Positions 11,271-19,789 of a stretch of 64,000 bases of DNA are shown piece after piece. A program made the translations under genes and the position numbers. This DNA comes from Pseudoxanthomonas kalamensis DSM 18571. Lineage in GTDB: Bacteria > Pseudomonadota > Gammaproteobacteria > Xanthomonadales > Xanthomonadaceae. The stretch is from the NCBI RefSeq assembly GCF_010211745.1, contig NZ_PDWQ01000001.1, forward strand, positions 620,001 to 684,000, written 5' to 3'. The notes below the pieces were generated by a model. The model was not told where the DNA came from and ran no database searches. It saw nothing but the letters and a program-made list of their open reading frames with translations. Position 1 is the first letter of the stretch, and each line of letters begins with the position of its first letter.

Positions 11271-12132
11271 CGCGCGGATCGTCGTTGGCCGCGCAATGCG
11301 CGAACACGACCGGAATGCCGTGCGCCTCCAGGATCGCGGCCAGCTGGCGCTGTCGCGCCTGGAAGATCTCGTAGGCCCGTTCCATCCGCGCCGCGTCGCC
11401 GCGGACGTGGCCGGCGTGCCGGCGTTGCCAGCAGGGCGGGTCCAGCAAGGCCATTCGCACCTCGCCGCCGGCATAGCGCAGCAAGGGTTCGGGCGGCGCA
11501 TCCAGCCATTCTTCCGCCTCCGGTTCCAGCAGCGCGGTTTCGATCAGCGGCCACAGGTGCTGTAGGCCCTGCTGCTGGTACTGCATCGACATCAGCGCGG
11601 CCAGGTCGTGCACGGTCAGGTAGCGGGCGTGCTCGATGTGCGCACCGAAGGTTTCCTGCGCCAGCAGCGCGGTATCGGCCTGGGCCATGCCGCGGTCCAG
11701 CAATACCTCCTCGCAGCGTTCGCGCGCCACGGCCACGTCGGCGGCGCTGCCGCTGAGCAGGAACGGCAGCACCCGCAGGGCGCCGCCGGACAGTTCGGGA
11801 TCGGCCTGGAACGGCAGCGGCACCTGGCCGTCGGCGTCGGCGCCGAACACGATCACCCGCGGCCCGTCGCCCGGTTGTCGCGGCGCGCGCTGGCGCAACT
11901 CATCCAGTCGACGGTGCAGCGGCCAGCCCGGCCGCAGCACTTCGGCCGGGTCGAAATGGGCGGCGGCGAACGTCAGTTCCAGGCCGCGGATGTCGTCGAT
12001 CAACGCAATTAAGTCGCGCCCCAGCTTGCCGGCCAGTGCGCCGGCCGCTTGCTGCTGCAGCGCGGGCAGGGCCGGGACGGTTCCGGCGGTCAGCTCCAGC
12101 GCCATCACTCCTATGACATGAACGCCGGACAT
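11254..12132 (-). CDS. Conserved hypothetical protein
   Basis: A 292-residue soluble protein that I do not recognise as a named family. No signal peptide or membrane helix is visible. The N-terminal third is helical and Leu/Ala-rich, the middle contains RVIVFGADADGQVPLPF, and the C-terminal part is rich in Trp, Arg and Glu (QHLWPLIETALLEPEAEEWL). Its composition and codon use match the neighbouring core genes, so it looks like a resident gene rather than a recent arrival. It is convergent with sodC (17-bp tail overlap) and divergent from the thiolase gene. Confidence 0.7.
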   Translation of the reverse strand: MSGVHVIGVMALELTAGTVPALPALQQQAAGALAGKLGRDLIALIDDIRGLELTFAAAHFDPAEVLRPGWPLHRRLDELRQRAPRQPGDGPRVIVFGADADGQVPLPFQADPELSGGALRVLPFLLSGSAADVAVARERCEEVLLDRGMAQADTALLAQETFGAHIEHARYLTVHDLAALMSMQYQQQGLQHLWPLIETALLEPEAEEWLDAPPEPLLRYAGGEVRMALLDPPCWQRRHAGHVRGDAARMERAYEIFQARQRQLAAILEAHGIPVVFAHCAANDDPRVILQD

Positions 12133-12253
12133 GGCGGAACTCCAGAATGCGGATCGCGTGATTGGCCCGCCCGGTCACGGGCGTTAAACTGCAACATTAT
12201 GCCTGCCCATGCGACAGGCGATCCGTCGAGCAGCCATTCCGGTGAGGTCCTCC

Positions 12254-13534
12254 ATGCCAGTCAGCCGTCCCGTTGCCATTCTCGGCGGCGTCCGCATCCC
12301 CTTTTGCCGCCAGAACACCGCCTACGCGGATGTCGGCAACCTGGGCATGTCGGTGCGCACGCTGGGGGCGCTGGTCGAACGGTTCGGCTTGCACGGGCAG
12401 CAACTGGGCGAAGTGGCGATGGGCGCGGTGATCAAGCACCCGAGCGACTGGAACCTCGGCCGCGAGGCCGCGCTGTCGTCCGGGCTGTCGCCATTGACCC
12501 CGGGCATCACCCTGCAACGCGCCTGCGGGACCAGCCTGGACACCCTCATCCACATCGGCAACAAGATCGCCCTGGGCCAGATCGACTCGGGCATCGGCGG
12601 CGGCTCGGACACCACCTCGGACGTGCCGATCGTCTACGGCAAACCGCTGCGCGCGCGCCTGCTGGCGGCCAACCGGGCCAAGAGCACCGTCGACAAGCTG
12701 AAGACACTGGTGAAAGGCTTCCGCTTCGCCGAGCTGAAGCCGGAGTTCCCCGGAGTGGCCGAGCCGCGCACCGGCAAGAGCATGGGCGAGCATTGCGAGG
12801 ACATGGCCAAGGAATGGAACGTCTCCCGCGACTCGCAGGACGAGCTGGCCGTAGCCTCGCACCACAAGCTGGCCGCGGCCTACGAGCGCGGCTTCTTCGA
12901 CGATCTGGTGGCGCCGTTCCGCGGGGTCAAGCGCGACAACATCCTGCGCGCGGACACCTCGCTGGAAAAGCTGGCCACGCTGAAGCCGGCCTTCGACCGC
13001 AGTTCCGGCCGCGGCACGCTGACCGCCGGCAATTCCACTCCGCTGACCGATGGTGCCTCGGCCGTGCTGCTGGCCAGCGACGACTGGGCACAGGCGCATG
13101 GACACGAACCGCTGGCCTGGCTGCGCGACGCCCAGGTGGCCGCGGTCGATTTCGTCCACGGCGAGGGCTTGCTGATGGCGCCGACCGTGGCGGTGGCGGA
13201 AATGCTCAAGCGCAACGGACTGACCCTGCAGGACTTCGACATCTACGAGATCCACGAAGCGTTCGCCGCGCAGGTGCTGTGCACGCTGCGCGCATGGGAA
13301 AGCGAGGACTACTGCCGCAACCGGCTGGGCCTGGACGCGCCGATGGGGCGGATCGACCCGGCGAAGATGAACCCCAACGGCTCCTCGCTGGCCACCGGCC
13401 ATCCGTTCGCCGCCACCGGCGCGCGCATCATCGCCACCGTGGCCAAAGAGCTGCAGCAGCGCGGCGGCGGCCGCGCGCTGGTCTCCATCTGTACCGCCGG
13501 CGGCATGGGCGTGGTGGCGATCGTCGAACGCTGA
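12254..13534 (+). CDS. Acetyl-CoA C-acyltransferase (thiolase)
   Basis: A 426-residue thiolase that cleaves 3-ketoacyl-CoA, or condenses acyl-CoAs. The acylated cysteine is Cys91 in LQRACGTSLDT; later motifs are NSTPLTDGASAVLLAS, YEIHEAFAAQ (catalytic His) and, near the end, SICTAGGMGVVAI (second catalytic Cys). The insert between ~110 and 190 and the FadI-like lengths suggest the FadI/long-chain type, but no fadJ-like partner is adjacent. I start at ATG 12254 (MPVSRPVAILGG), because the upstream in-frame ATG at 12209 adds residues absent from thiolases. Confidence 0.9.
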   Translation: MPVSRPVAILGGVRIPFCRQNTAYADVGNLGMSVRTLGALVERFGLHGQQLGEVAMGAVIKHPSDWNLGREAALSSGLSPLTPGITLQRACGTSLDTLIHIGNKIALGQIDSGIGGGSDTTSDVPIVYGKPLRARLLAANRAKSTVDKLKTLVKGFRFAELKPEFPGVAEPRTGKSMGEHCEDMAKEWNVSRDSQDELAVASHHKLAAAYERGFFDDLVAPFRGVKRDNILRADTSLEKLATLKPAFDRSSGRGTLTAGNSTPLTDGASAVLLASDDWAQAHGHEPLAWLRDAQVAAVDFVHGEGLLMAPTVAVAEMLKRNGLTLQDFDIYEIHEAFAAQVLCTLRAWESEDYCRNRLGLDAPMGRIDPAKMNPNGSSLATGHPFAATGARIIATVAKELQQRGGGRALVSICTAGGMGVVAIVER

Positions 13535-13553
13535 ACCGCCCGCCCGCCTTCGC

Positions 13554-14795
13554 TCATACCAGCAGGGCAGTTGCCGCGGCCGCCAACACCATCGCCAGCA
13601 GACCCACACCGACGCGCAGGCCGTAGGCCCGGCCGCCGCTGCGGAACGCCACCAGGGTTTTCGCCCCGCCGCTGGTCAGCAGCAGGCCGACCACGGCCCA
13701 GCGCGCCTGGGCCGCATCCAGCAAGCCGGTCTGGAACAGGTTGGCCACGCCAGCGGCGGCGGCGTGCAGTTCGGCCATCGCCGCCAGCAGGGTGGCGACC
13801 AGTGCGCCGCCTGCGCCCAGCCAGCGCCCGAGCAGGGTCGAGACGATGATCACCACGGTGATGGCGATGGCGAAGCCGATGGCATGGCCGAGATGGAACA
13901 TCCGCGCCTCGGCGGTCGGTGGCATCTGCTCGATGACCGGTTCCCGGCGCAGCTCCAACACCGCCGTCAGCAGCAGTGTGGCACCGGCGGCCAGCAACTC
14001 CCAGCGCGCGACCTGCAGCAGCTGTGGCGACACCGCCAGCAGCACCGGCACGAACAGGCTCAGCGAGGAAAAATTCGCCAGCATCGTCGCGCCGACGGTG
14101 GGAGCCAGCAGTTCGGGCTGTTCGCGCGCCTGACGGCCGAAACCGGCGGTGGCGGCGGTCGAGGACACATAGCCGGAGAAGAAGCCGGCCACCAGCAGGC
14201 CCCAGCGGTTGCCGATCAGGCGCAGGGCGATGTGGCCGATCGCCCCGATCGCCATCACCAGCACCACCAGTTTCCATACCGTGGCCGGGTTCAGCAGGCC
14301 CCAGGGGTCGATAGTGCGGTCCGGCAGCAATGGCAGCACAATCAAGAGGAAGGCCAGCAGGATCAGCCCATCGGTCATCTCGCGGTTGCTGATCAGCTCG
14401 CGGCTGAGTCGGTGCAGCGGCGTCTTGGCGTAGACCAGGATCGCGCTGGCCACCGCCAGCATGCCGGTCAGCGCCGGTTGCCGCAGCGCCAGCCCGCCAA
14501 GCAGGAAGCCGAAGATCAGCGCCAGCTCGGAGGTCAGGCCGGGGTCGGTATTGCGGCTGCGGCGGTAGCCCAGCACCACCAGCAAGCCGATCAGGGCGAA
14601 GGCGGTCACGAACACCGGTAGCCCCAGCCACAGCGAAACCGCCCCGCTCAACGCAGCCAGCGTGTGCGAACGCAGGCCGGCGATGATGCTGGGGTCGGCG
14701 CGCTTGCGGCGCTCGTATACCAGTCCCAGCAGCAGGCCCGAACCCAGCGCGGTGGTCAGCGGCAGCAGCGAAGCGGCATCGAAGGCGGCGCTCAT
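13554..14795 (-). CDS. MgtC/SapB family membrane protein with DUF4010 domain
   Basis: A 413-residue polytopic membrane protein. The N-terminal ~130 residues follow the MgtC/SapB pattern (GSGLLLGLVYERRKRA, then GLRSHTLAALSGAVSLWLG). The remainder is the DUF4010 type, with GFFSGYVSSTAATAGFGR near residue 190 and about ten hydrophobic helices in total. MgtC proteins are linked to Mg-limited growth and ATP-synthase control in pathogens; the function of the DUF4010 fusion is unknown. It is convergent with the thiolase gene (19 bp apart) and upstream of the DUF2782 lipoprotein gene relative to its own strand. Confidence 0.85.
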   Translation of the reverse strand: MSAAFDAASLLPLTTALGSGLLLGLVYERRKRADPSIIAGLRSHTLAALSGAVSLWLGLPVFVTAFALIGLLVVLGYRRSRNTDPGLTSELALIFGFLLGGLALRQPALTGMLAVASAILVYAKTPLHRLSRELISNREMTDGLILLAFLLIVLPLLPDRTIDPWGLLNPATVWKLVVLVMAIGAIGHIALRLIGNRWGLLVAGFFSGYVSSTAATAGFGRQAREQPELLAPTVGATMLANFSSLSLFVPVLLAVSPQLLQVARWELLAAGATLLLTAVLELRREPVIEQMPPTAEARMFHLGHAIGFAIAITVVIIVSTLLGRWLGAGGALVATLLAAMAELHAAAAGVANLFQTGLLDAAQARWAVVGLLLTSGGAKTLVAFRSGGRAYGLRVGVGLLAMVLAAAATALLV

Positions 14796-14823
14796 GGACG
14801 GACAGGGGCCCCGGCGGCCGGGG

Positions 14824-15108
14824 TTACCAGCCGAACAGCTTCCAGTAGGTCATCGGCATCTGCTTGTTTTCGTTGTCCAGCTTGCCGTCGCCGTTGCGGT
14901 CGTACAGGTAGTAGGCCGGTCCGCGCAGCGGGGTGATCTTGACCATCCGCAGCAGGCCGCCGACGCGGTATTCCTCGATCACGTCGCCGTTGTCGGCGGT
15001 GCGCACGGCAACATCGGCACCGGTCAGGTCCGGCACCGGATCGGGCGCAGTGGTGGCGCAGCCGGCCAGGGCCAGCAGCAGAGCGGAAAGCAGCAGTCGG
15101 ACAGTCAT
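14824..15108 (-). CDS. Small DUF2782 lipoprotein
   Basis: A 94-residue lipoprotein. The signal peptide ends in the lipobox LAGC (Cys ~17). The mature part holds the DUF2782 signature: EEYRVGGLLRMVKITP, YYLYDRNGDGKLDN and a final YWKLFGW. The DRNGDGKL stretch resembles a calcium-binding loop, but that is only a resemblance. The family commonly sits next to polA in gammaproteobacteria, as here, divergent from it. Function unknown. Confidence 0.85.
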   Translation of the reverse strand: MTVRLLLSALLLALAGCATTAPDPVPDLTGADVAVRTADNGDVIEEYRVGGLLRMVKITPLRGPAYYLYDRNGDGKLDNENKQMPMTYWKLFGW

Positions 15109-15196
15109 GGCGGACGCTTCGCGGTCGAACGAATGCGGGAATTATGCGGCCTGCATCCGCGGCCGGGATGAACGGTGGCGGCATCGGGCCGCGGCG

Positions 15197-15202
15197 TAGA
15201 AT
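15197..15202 (+). promoter_or_regulatory. Candidate -10 element of polA, leaderless transcript
   Basis: TAGAAT ends 6 nt before the polA ATG, placing the predicted start of transcription on the initiation codon. The -35 region is poor and no ribosome binding site is visible. Confidence 0.4.
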
Positions 15203-15208
15203 GCCCGC

Positions 15209-17965
15209 ATGCCCAGATTCGTACTGATCGACGGTTCCAGCTACCTGTTCCGCGCCTTCCATGCATTGCCGCCGCTGACCAATGCCGACGGCGAACCGAC
15301 CGGCGCGTTGTTCGGCGTGGTCAACATGCTGCGGGCGACGCTGAAGGAGAAGCCCGAGTACGCGGCCTTTGTCGTCGATGCCTCGGGGCCGACCTTCCGC
15401 GACGAACTGTATCCGCAATACAAGGCGCAGCGGCCGCCGATGCCCGACGACCTGCGCGCGCAGGTCGAGCCGATGATGGCGATCGTCGAGGCGCTCGGCT
15501 TCCCGATCCTGCGCGTGCCCGGGGTCGAGGCCGACGACGTGATCGGCACGCTGGCGGTGCAGGGCGCCGCACAGGGCGTGGACGTGACCATTTCCACCGG
15601 CGACAAGGATTTTGCCCAGCTGGTGCGGCCGCACGTGGGCCTGGTCAACACCATGACCGGCAGCCGCATGGACAGCGACGCGGCGGTGATCGACAAGTTC
15701 GGCGTGCGCGCCGACCAGATCGTCGATTTCCTCGCGCTGATGGGCGATGCGGTCGACAACGTGCCCGGGGTCGAGAAGTGCGGGCCGAAGACCGCGGCCA
15801 AGTGGCTGGGACAATACGACAGCCTGGACGGCGTCATCGCCCATGCCGACGAGATCAAGGGCAAGATCGGCGACAACCTGCGCGCGGCGCTGCCGCGGCT
15901 GCCGCTGAACCGGCAGCTGGTCACGATCAAGACCGATGTGGAACTGGAGCAGGGGCCGACCGAACTGGTCCTGCGCGACAGGCACGTCGACGATCTGCGC
16001 GCGTTGTACGCGCGTTACGGCTTCAACCAGGCGTTGAAGGAACTCGACGGCGCCGCCGCCGTGCCGGAAGCGGCGGGCAAGCCGGCGCGAACGGCCGGTT
16101 TCGTCGCCCCGCCCCGCGACAACGACGCCGCGACCGCGGTGGACCCGGCGCTGTCCGCGCCCGGCAACTACCAGACGCTGCTGACGACCGAACAGCTGCA
16201 GGGCTGGATCGATACCCTGCAATGCGCCGGCGAGTTCGCCTTCGATTGCGAAACCGACAGCCTGGACCCGATGCAGGCCAACCTGGTCGGGCTGAGCTTC
16301 TGCGCCGAACCGGGCCGTGCGGCCTACCTGCCGCTGGCGCACGATTATCCGGGCGCGCCGGCGCAGCCTGATCGCGATGCCGCGCTGGCGGCGTTGCGAC
16401 CGCTGCTGTCCGACCCGCACGCGCGCAAGATCGGCCAGCACGGCAAGTACGATTTGCATGTGCTGCGCCGGCACGGCATCGAGGTGGCCGGCTATGCCGA
16501 CGACACCATGCTGGAAAGCTTCGTCCTTGATTCCAGCCAGCGCCACGACATGGACAGCCTGGCCCGGCGTGTGCTCGGTTACGACACGGTCAAGTACGAG
16601 GACGTGGCCGGCAAGGGCAGCAAGCAGATCCCGTTTTCGCAGGTGGCCATCGACGATGCCACCCGCTATGCCGCCGAGGACGCCGACGTCACCCTGCGCC
16701 TGCATCGCGCGCTGTCGTCGCAACTGGACGCCGCGCCGTCGCTGCGCAAGGTCTATCGCGACATCGAGATGCCGCTGGTGCCGGTGCTGGAGCGGATCGA
16801 GGCCAACGGCGTGCTGGTCGATGCCGCCGAACTGCGTCGACAGTCGGCCGATCTGGGCAAGCGCATGCTGGCCGCGCAGCAGCAGGCGACCGAACTGGCC
16901 GGACGCACTTTCAACCTGGATTCGCCAAAGCAGCTGCAGGCGATCCTGTTCGACGAACTCGGCCTGCCGGTGTTGGTCAAGACGCCCAAGGGCCAGCCCA
17001 GCACCAACGAGGAAGCGCTGGAGGCGATCGCCGACCAGCACGAGCTGCCGCGGGTGATCCTGGAGTACCGCGGTCTGGCCAAGCTGCGCAGCACCTATAC
17101 CGACAAGCTGCCGGAGATGATCAACCCGCAGACCGGGCGCGTGCACACCAGCTACCACCAGGCCGGCGCGGCGACCGGACGGCTGGCCTCCAGCGATCCC
17201 AACCTGCAGAACATCCCGATCCGCACCGACGACGGCCGCCGCATCCGCCAGGCCTTCGTCGCGCCGCCGGGACGTAAGCTGCTGGCCTGCGACTATTCGC
17301 AGATCGAACTGCGGATCATGGCCCACCTGTCGCAGGATGCCGGCCTGTTGCGCGCGTTCGCCTCCGGCGCCGACATCCACAAGGCGACCGCGGCCGAAGT
17401 GTTCGGCCGCAAGCTGGAGGACGTCACCGCCGGCGAACGCCGCGCGGCCAAAGCGATCAACTTCGGCCTGATGTACGGCATGAGCGCGTTCGGCCTGGCC
17501 CGCAATTTGGGCATCGGCCGCGGTGAGGCGCAGGACTACATCGGGCTGTACTTCAGCCGCTATCCCGGCGTGCGCGATTTCATGGAACGCACGCGCCAGC
17601 AGGCGCGCGAACAGGGTTACGTGGAAACGGTGTTCGGCCGCCGCCTGTATCTGGAATACATCCACAAGGGCACCCAGGGCCAGCGCGCCGGCGCCGAACG
17701 CGCGGCGATCAACGCGCCGATGCAGGGCACGGCTGCCGACATCATCAAGCGGGCGATGGTCGCGGTGGACGCCTGGCTGGCCCCGCATCGCGAACGCGCG
17801 CTGATGATCCTGCAGGTCCACGACGAACTGGTGTTCGAGGCGGACAGCGCATTCGTCGATGAATTGCGACAAGAAGTCACAAAATTGATGTCCGCCGCGG
17901 CGCAACTCGACGTACCGCTGGTCGTCGACAGCGGGGTCGGCGACAACTGGGAGCAGGCGCACTGA
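15209..17965 (+). CDS. polA: DNA polymerase I
   Basis: A 918-residue repair and Okazaki-fragment polymerase with all three domains. The 5'-3' exonuclease begins at residue 1 (VLIDGSSYLFRAFHA, then GVEADDVIGTLA). The 3'-5' proofreading domain has its first acidic motif in FAFDCETDSLD (~residues 345-355), so it looks active. Polymerase motifs: A, LLACDYSQIELRIMAHLS; B/O-helix, RRAAKAINFGLMYGMSAFG; C, LQVHDELVFE. Length is normal for the family. It is followed by an sX13-like sRNA gene, the position where Spot 42 lies in enterobacteria. Confidence 0.98.
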   Translation: MPRFVLIDGSSYLFRAFHALPPLTNADGEPTGALFGVVNMLRATLKEKPEYAAFVVDASGPTFRDELYPQYKAQRPPMPDDLRAQVEPMMAIVEALGFPILRVPGVEADDVIGTLAVQGAAQGVDVTISTGDKDFAQLVRPHVGLVNTMTGSRMDSDAAVIDKFGVRADQIVDFLALMGDAVDNVPGVEKCGPKTAAKWLGQYDSLDGVIAHADEIKGKIGDNLRAALPRLPLNRQLVTIKTDVELEQGPTELVLRDRHVDDLRALYARYGFNQALKELDGAAAVPEAAGKPARTAGFVAPPRDNDAATAVDPALSAPGNYQTLLTTEQLQGWIDTLQCAGEFAFDCETDSLDPMQANLVGLSFCAEPGRAAYLPLAHDYPGAPAQPDRDAALAALRPLLSDPHARKIGQHGKYDLHVLRRHGIEVAGYADDTMLESFVLDSSQRHDMDSLARRVLGYDTVKYEDVAGKGSKQIPFSQVAIDDATRYAAEDADVTLRLHRALSSQLDAAPSLRKVYRDIEMPLVPVLERIEANGVLVDAAELRRQSADLGKRMLAAQQQATELAGRTFNLDSPKQLQAILFDELGLPVLVKTPKGQPSTNEEALEAIADQHELPRVILEYRGLAKLRSTYTDKLPEMINPQTGRVHTSYHQAGAATGRLASSDPNLQNIPIRTDDGRRIRQAFVAPPGRKLLACDYSQIELRIMAHLSQDAGLLRAFASGADIHKATAAEVFGRKLEDVTAGERRAAKAINFGLMYGMSAFGLARNLGIGRGEAQDYIGLYFSRYPGVRDFMERTRQQAREQGYVETVFGRRLYLEYIHKGTQGQRAGAERAAINAPMQGTAADIIKRAMVAVDAWLAPHRERALMILQVHDELVFEADSAFVDELRQEVTKLMSAAAQLDVPLVVDSGVGDNWEQAH

Positions 17966-18132
17966 ATCTCGGCTAAATCCGCGACCTTTGACAAATCCGC
18001 AAGTTGCGGGGCGCGGCTGAGACCAAAATCAGAACCGGAGAGTTTAGTAATATGAATCTTCGCTAAATTGTCCCGGTTGTTAATGACTTTCTTCACGAAC
18101 TTTCAATGGGCGGCTGTGGTCTCATAGCCCGT

Positions 18133-18256
18133 GACAGATGCAAGGTCTGTCGCGGATCTCTCCCAATCCCCTGGAGCGATCATCCGGAACGATGGCCCCT
18201 CCCCAGGCCGCGTTCCCTGGCCCCGCCGACCCTCCCCTGGTCTGCGGGGCTTTTTT
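18133..18256 (+). ncRNA. sX13-like small regulatory RNA with three C-rich loops
   Basis: A 5' stem pairs GACAGA (18133-18138) with TCTGTC (18146-18151). A second hairpin uses CTCC/GGAG around a loop with CCCC (18164-18172). A third uses GGCC/GGCC around CCTCCCCA (18198-18205). The terminator has GCCCCGC (18220-18226) and GACC (18228-18231) pairing with GGTC (18239-18242) and GCGGGGC (18244-18250) around CTCCCCT, then TTTTTT (18251-18256). A weak -10 (TCATAG, 18122-18127) sets the start near 18133, giving ~124 nt. Exposed C-rich loops and the position behind polA match what I recall of Xanthomonas sX13, which targets G-rich ribosome sites. The call is by structure and position, not alignment. 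Confidence 0.75.
18220..18256 (+). terminator. Intrinsic terminator of the sX13-like RNA
   Basis: A GC-rich stem interrupted by one mismatch (GCCCCGC-C-GACC / GGTC-T-GCGGGGC) with a 7-nt CTCCCCT loop is followed by six T. It ends 12 bp before the end of hemF, which runs towards it on the other strand. Confidence 0.9.
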
Positions 18257-18268
18257 ATGGGCCGGCGC

Positions 18269-19180
18269 TCAGGCCAGTTCCGTCAGCCAGTCGCGCGGGC
18301 GCAGGTAGTCGGCCAGTCGCGCTTCGTCGCTGCCGGCCTGCGGCGCGTAGCCGTATTCCCAGCGCACCCGCGGCGGCAGGCTCATCAGGATCGATTCGGC
18401 GCGGCCGCCGCTCTGCAGGCCGAACAGGGTGCCGCGGTCGTAGACCAGGTTGAACTCGACGTAGCGACCGCGACGGTACAGCTGGAACTCGCGTTCGCGT
18501 TCGCCGTGGGGCGTGTCCTTGCGGCGCTCGACGATCGGCAGGTAGGCGTCGAGGAAACCGTCGCCGACCGCGCGCAGGTAGGCGAAGTCGCGTTCGAAGT
18601 CCCCGTGCAGGTCGTCGAAGAACAGTCCGCCGACGCCGCGGGTTTCGTTGCGATGCTTGAGGAAGAAATAGTCGTCGCACCAGCGCTTGTGCGCGTCGTA
18701 GCGTTGCTGGCCGCCGAACGGTTCGCACAGTTCGCGGGCGACGCGGTGCCAGTGCAGCACGTCCTCGTCGAACGGATAGAACGGGGTCAGGTCGAAACCG
18801 CCGCCGAACCACCAGGCCACGGTTTCGCCGTCGCGTTCGGCGCGGAAATGGCGCACGTTGGCATGGGTGGTCGGCACGCAGGGATTGCGCGGATGGAATA
18901 CCAGCGACACCCCGACCGCGCGCCACGAGGCGCCGGCCAGCTCCGGCCGCTGCGCCGACGCCGACGGCGGCAAGCGGTTGCCGGAGACATCGGAGAAGCC
19001 GATCCCGGCCTGCTCGAACACCGCGCCCTCGCGCAGCACGCGGGTGCGTCCGCCGCCGCCTTCTTCGCGGCTCCAGTTGTCCTCGCGGAAGCACGCGCCG
19101 CCATCGGCTGCCTCGATGGCGGCGCAGATGCGGTCCTGCAGGTCGGTGAGGTAGGCGCGGACGGAATCGAAATCGTTCAT
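18269..19180 (-). CDS. hemF: Oxygen-dependent coproporphyrinogen III oxidase
   Basis: A 303-residue cytoplasmic heme-biosynthesis enzyme that decarboxylates coproporphyrinogen III to protoporphyrinogen IX with O2. Recognisable blocks are [19 protein letters not shown], the HANVRHF segment, [14 protein letters not shown], the [23 protein letters not shown] stretch and the C-terminal [14 protein letters not shown]. Length is normal. It is the last gene of a three-gene run on this strand (S9 peptidase, small membrane protein, hemF), starting 15 bp after the membrane protein's stop. Confidence 0.97.
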   Translation of the reverse strand: MNDFDSVRAYLTDLQDRICAAIEAADGGACFREDNWSREEGGGGRTRVLREGAVFEQAGIGFSDVSGNRLPPSASAQRPELAGASWRAVGVSLVFHPRNPCVPTTHANVRHFRAERDGETVAWWFGGGFDLTPFYPFDEDVLHWHRVARELCEPFGGQQRYDAHKRWCDDYFFLKHRNETRGVGGLFFDDLHGDFERDFAYLRAVGDGFLDAYLPIVERRKDTPHGEREREFQLYRRGRYVEFNLVYDRGTLFGLQSGGRAESILMSLPPRVRWEYGYAPQAGSDEARLADYLRPRDWLTELA

Positions 19181-19195
19181 GTTGCGGGCCGGAAA

Positions 19196-19789
19196 TCAGT
19201 TCGGGCGGGAGGAAAACTCGGCGCGGATCGCCGGCGTGCACAGCTTCCAGACCAGCCAGGCGTGCAGGACGACGAAGACCAGGACCACCAGCGCGCTCAT
19301 CCACATGACGATGGACAGGAAGCCTTCCAGCTCCGCCGGCACGGCTTGTCCGGGCGAGAGCATGCCGGCCTGCATGGTCAGCATGCCTTCGACCAGCTTC
19401 GGCATCAGCCAGACCCAGCTCAGCTGGTACAGCGTGCCCAGCACCAGCAAGGCGATGAAGGCCTTGCGTCCCCATTCGCGCCGTTTCAGCAGCGCCCACG
19501 ACACCCACAGCAGCAACGACGACACGGCCAGGGAGACCAGGCCGATCATCAGGTTGTGTTCGTAGAACCAGCGCAGGGTCGCCGGCAGTTCCATCGCGCC
19601 GCTCGGATCCATCATCCGCGCGTAGAAGTCCGCGGGCAGGAACAGGCCGCTGACGGTCTGCGACACGCCCGACACCAGACCGAGCAGGGCGGCGGCGATG
19701 GCGAACCAGGCCAGCACGGTGACGAAACCGCTGCCGGTCGCCGCGGGCCTGGGTGCCGATTGCGGCAACGGCGGCGGTGCGGCGCTCAC
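19196..19789 (-). CDS. Hypothetical four-helix membrane protein
   Basis: A 197-residue protein with four clear hydrophobic segments (~residues 24-48, 82-102, 111-135, 160-180) and a Pro-rich N-terminus. Not recognised as a named family; it resembles small uncharacterised inner-membrane proteins. The start is GTG at 19789, which overlaps the stop of the S9 peptidase by 4 bp (GTGA), so the two are translationally coupled. hemF follows 15 bp downstream. Confidence 0.75.
   Translation of the reverse strand: MSAAPPPLPQSAPRPAATGSGFVTVLAWFAIAAALLGLVSGVSQTVSGLFLPADFYARMMDPSGAMELPATLRWFYEHNLMIGLVSLAVSSLLLWVSWALLKRREWGRKAFIALLVLGTLYQLSWVWLMPKLVEGMLTMQAGMLSPGQAVPAELEGFLSIVMWMSALVVLVFVVLHAWLVWKLCTPAIRAEFSSRPN

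Noticed and set aside
14792-17962. Open frame of about 1056 codons antisense to polA
   Set aside because: Same artefact: GC-rich complement of polA without motifs.
17966-18120. Small protein gene in the polA-hemF gap
   Set aside because: No start with ribosome site and sufficient length; the region reads better as sRNA upstream DNA.
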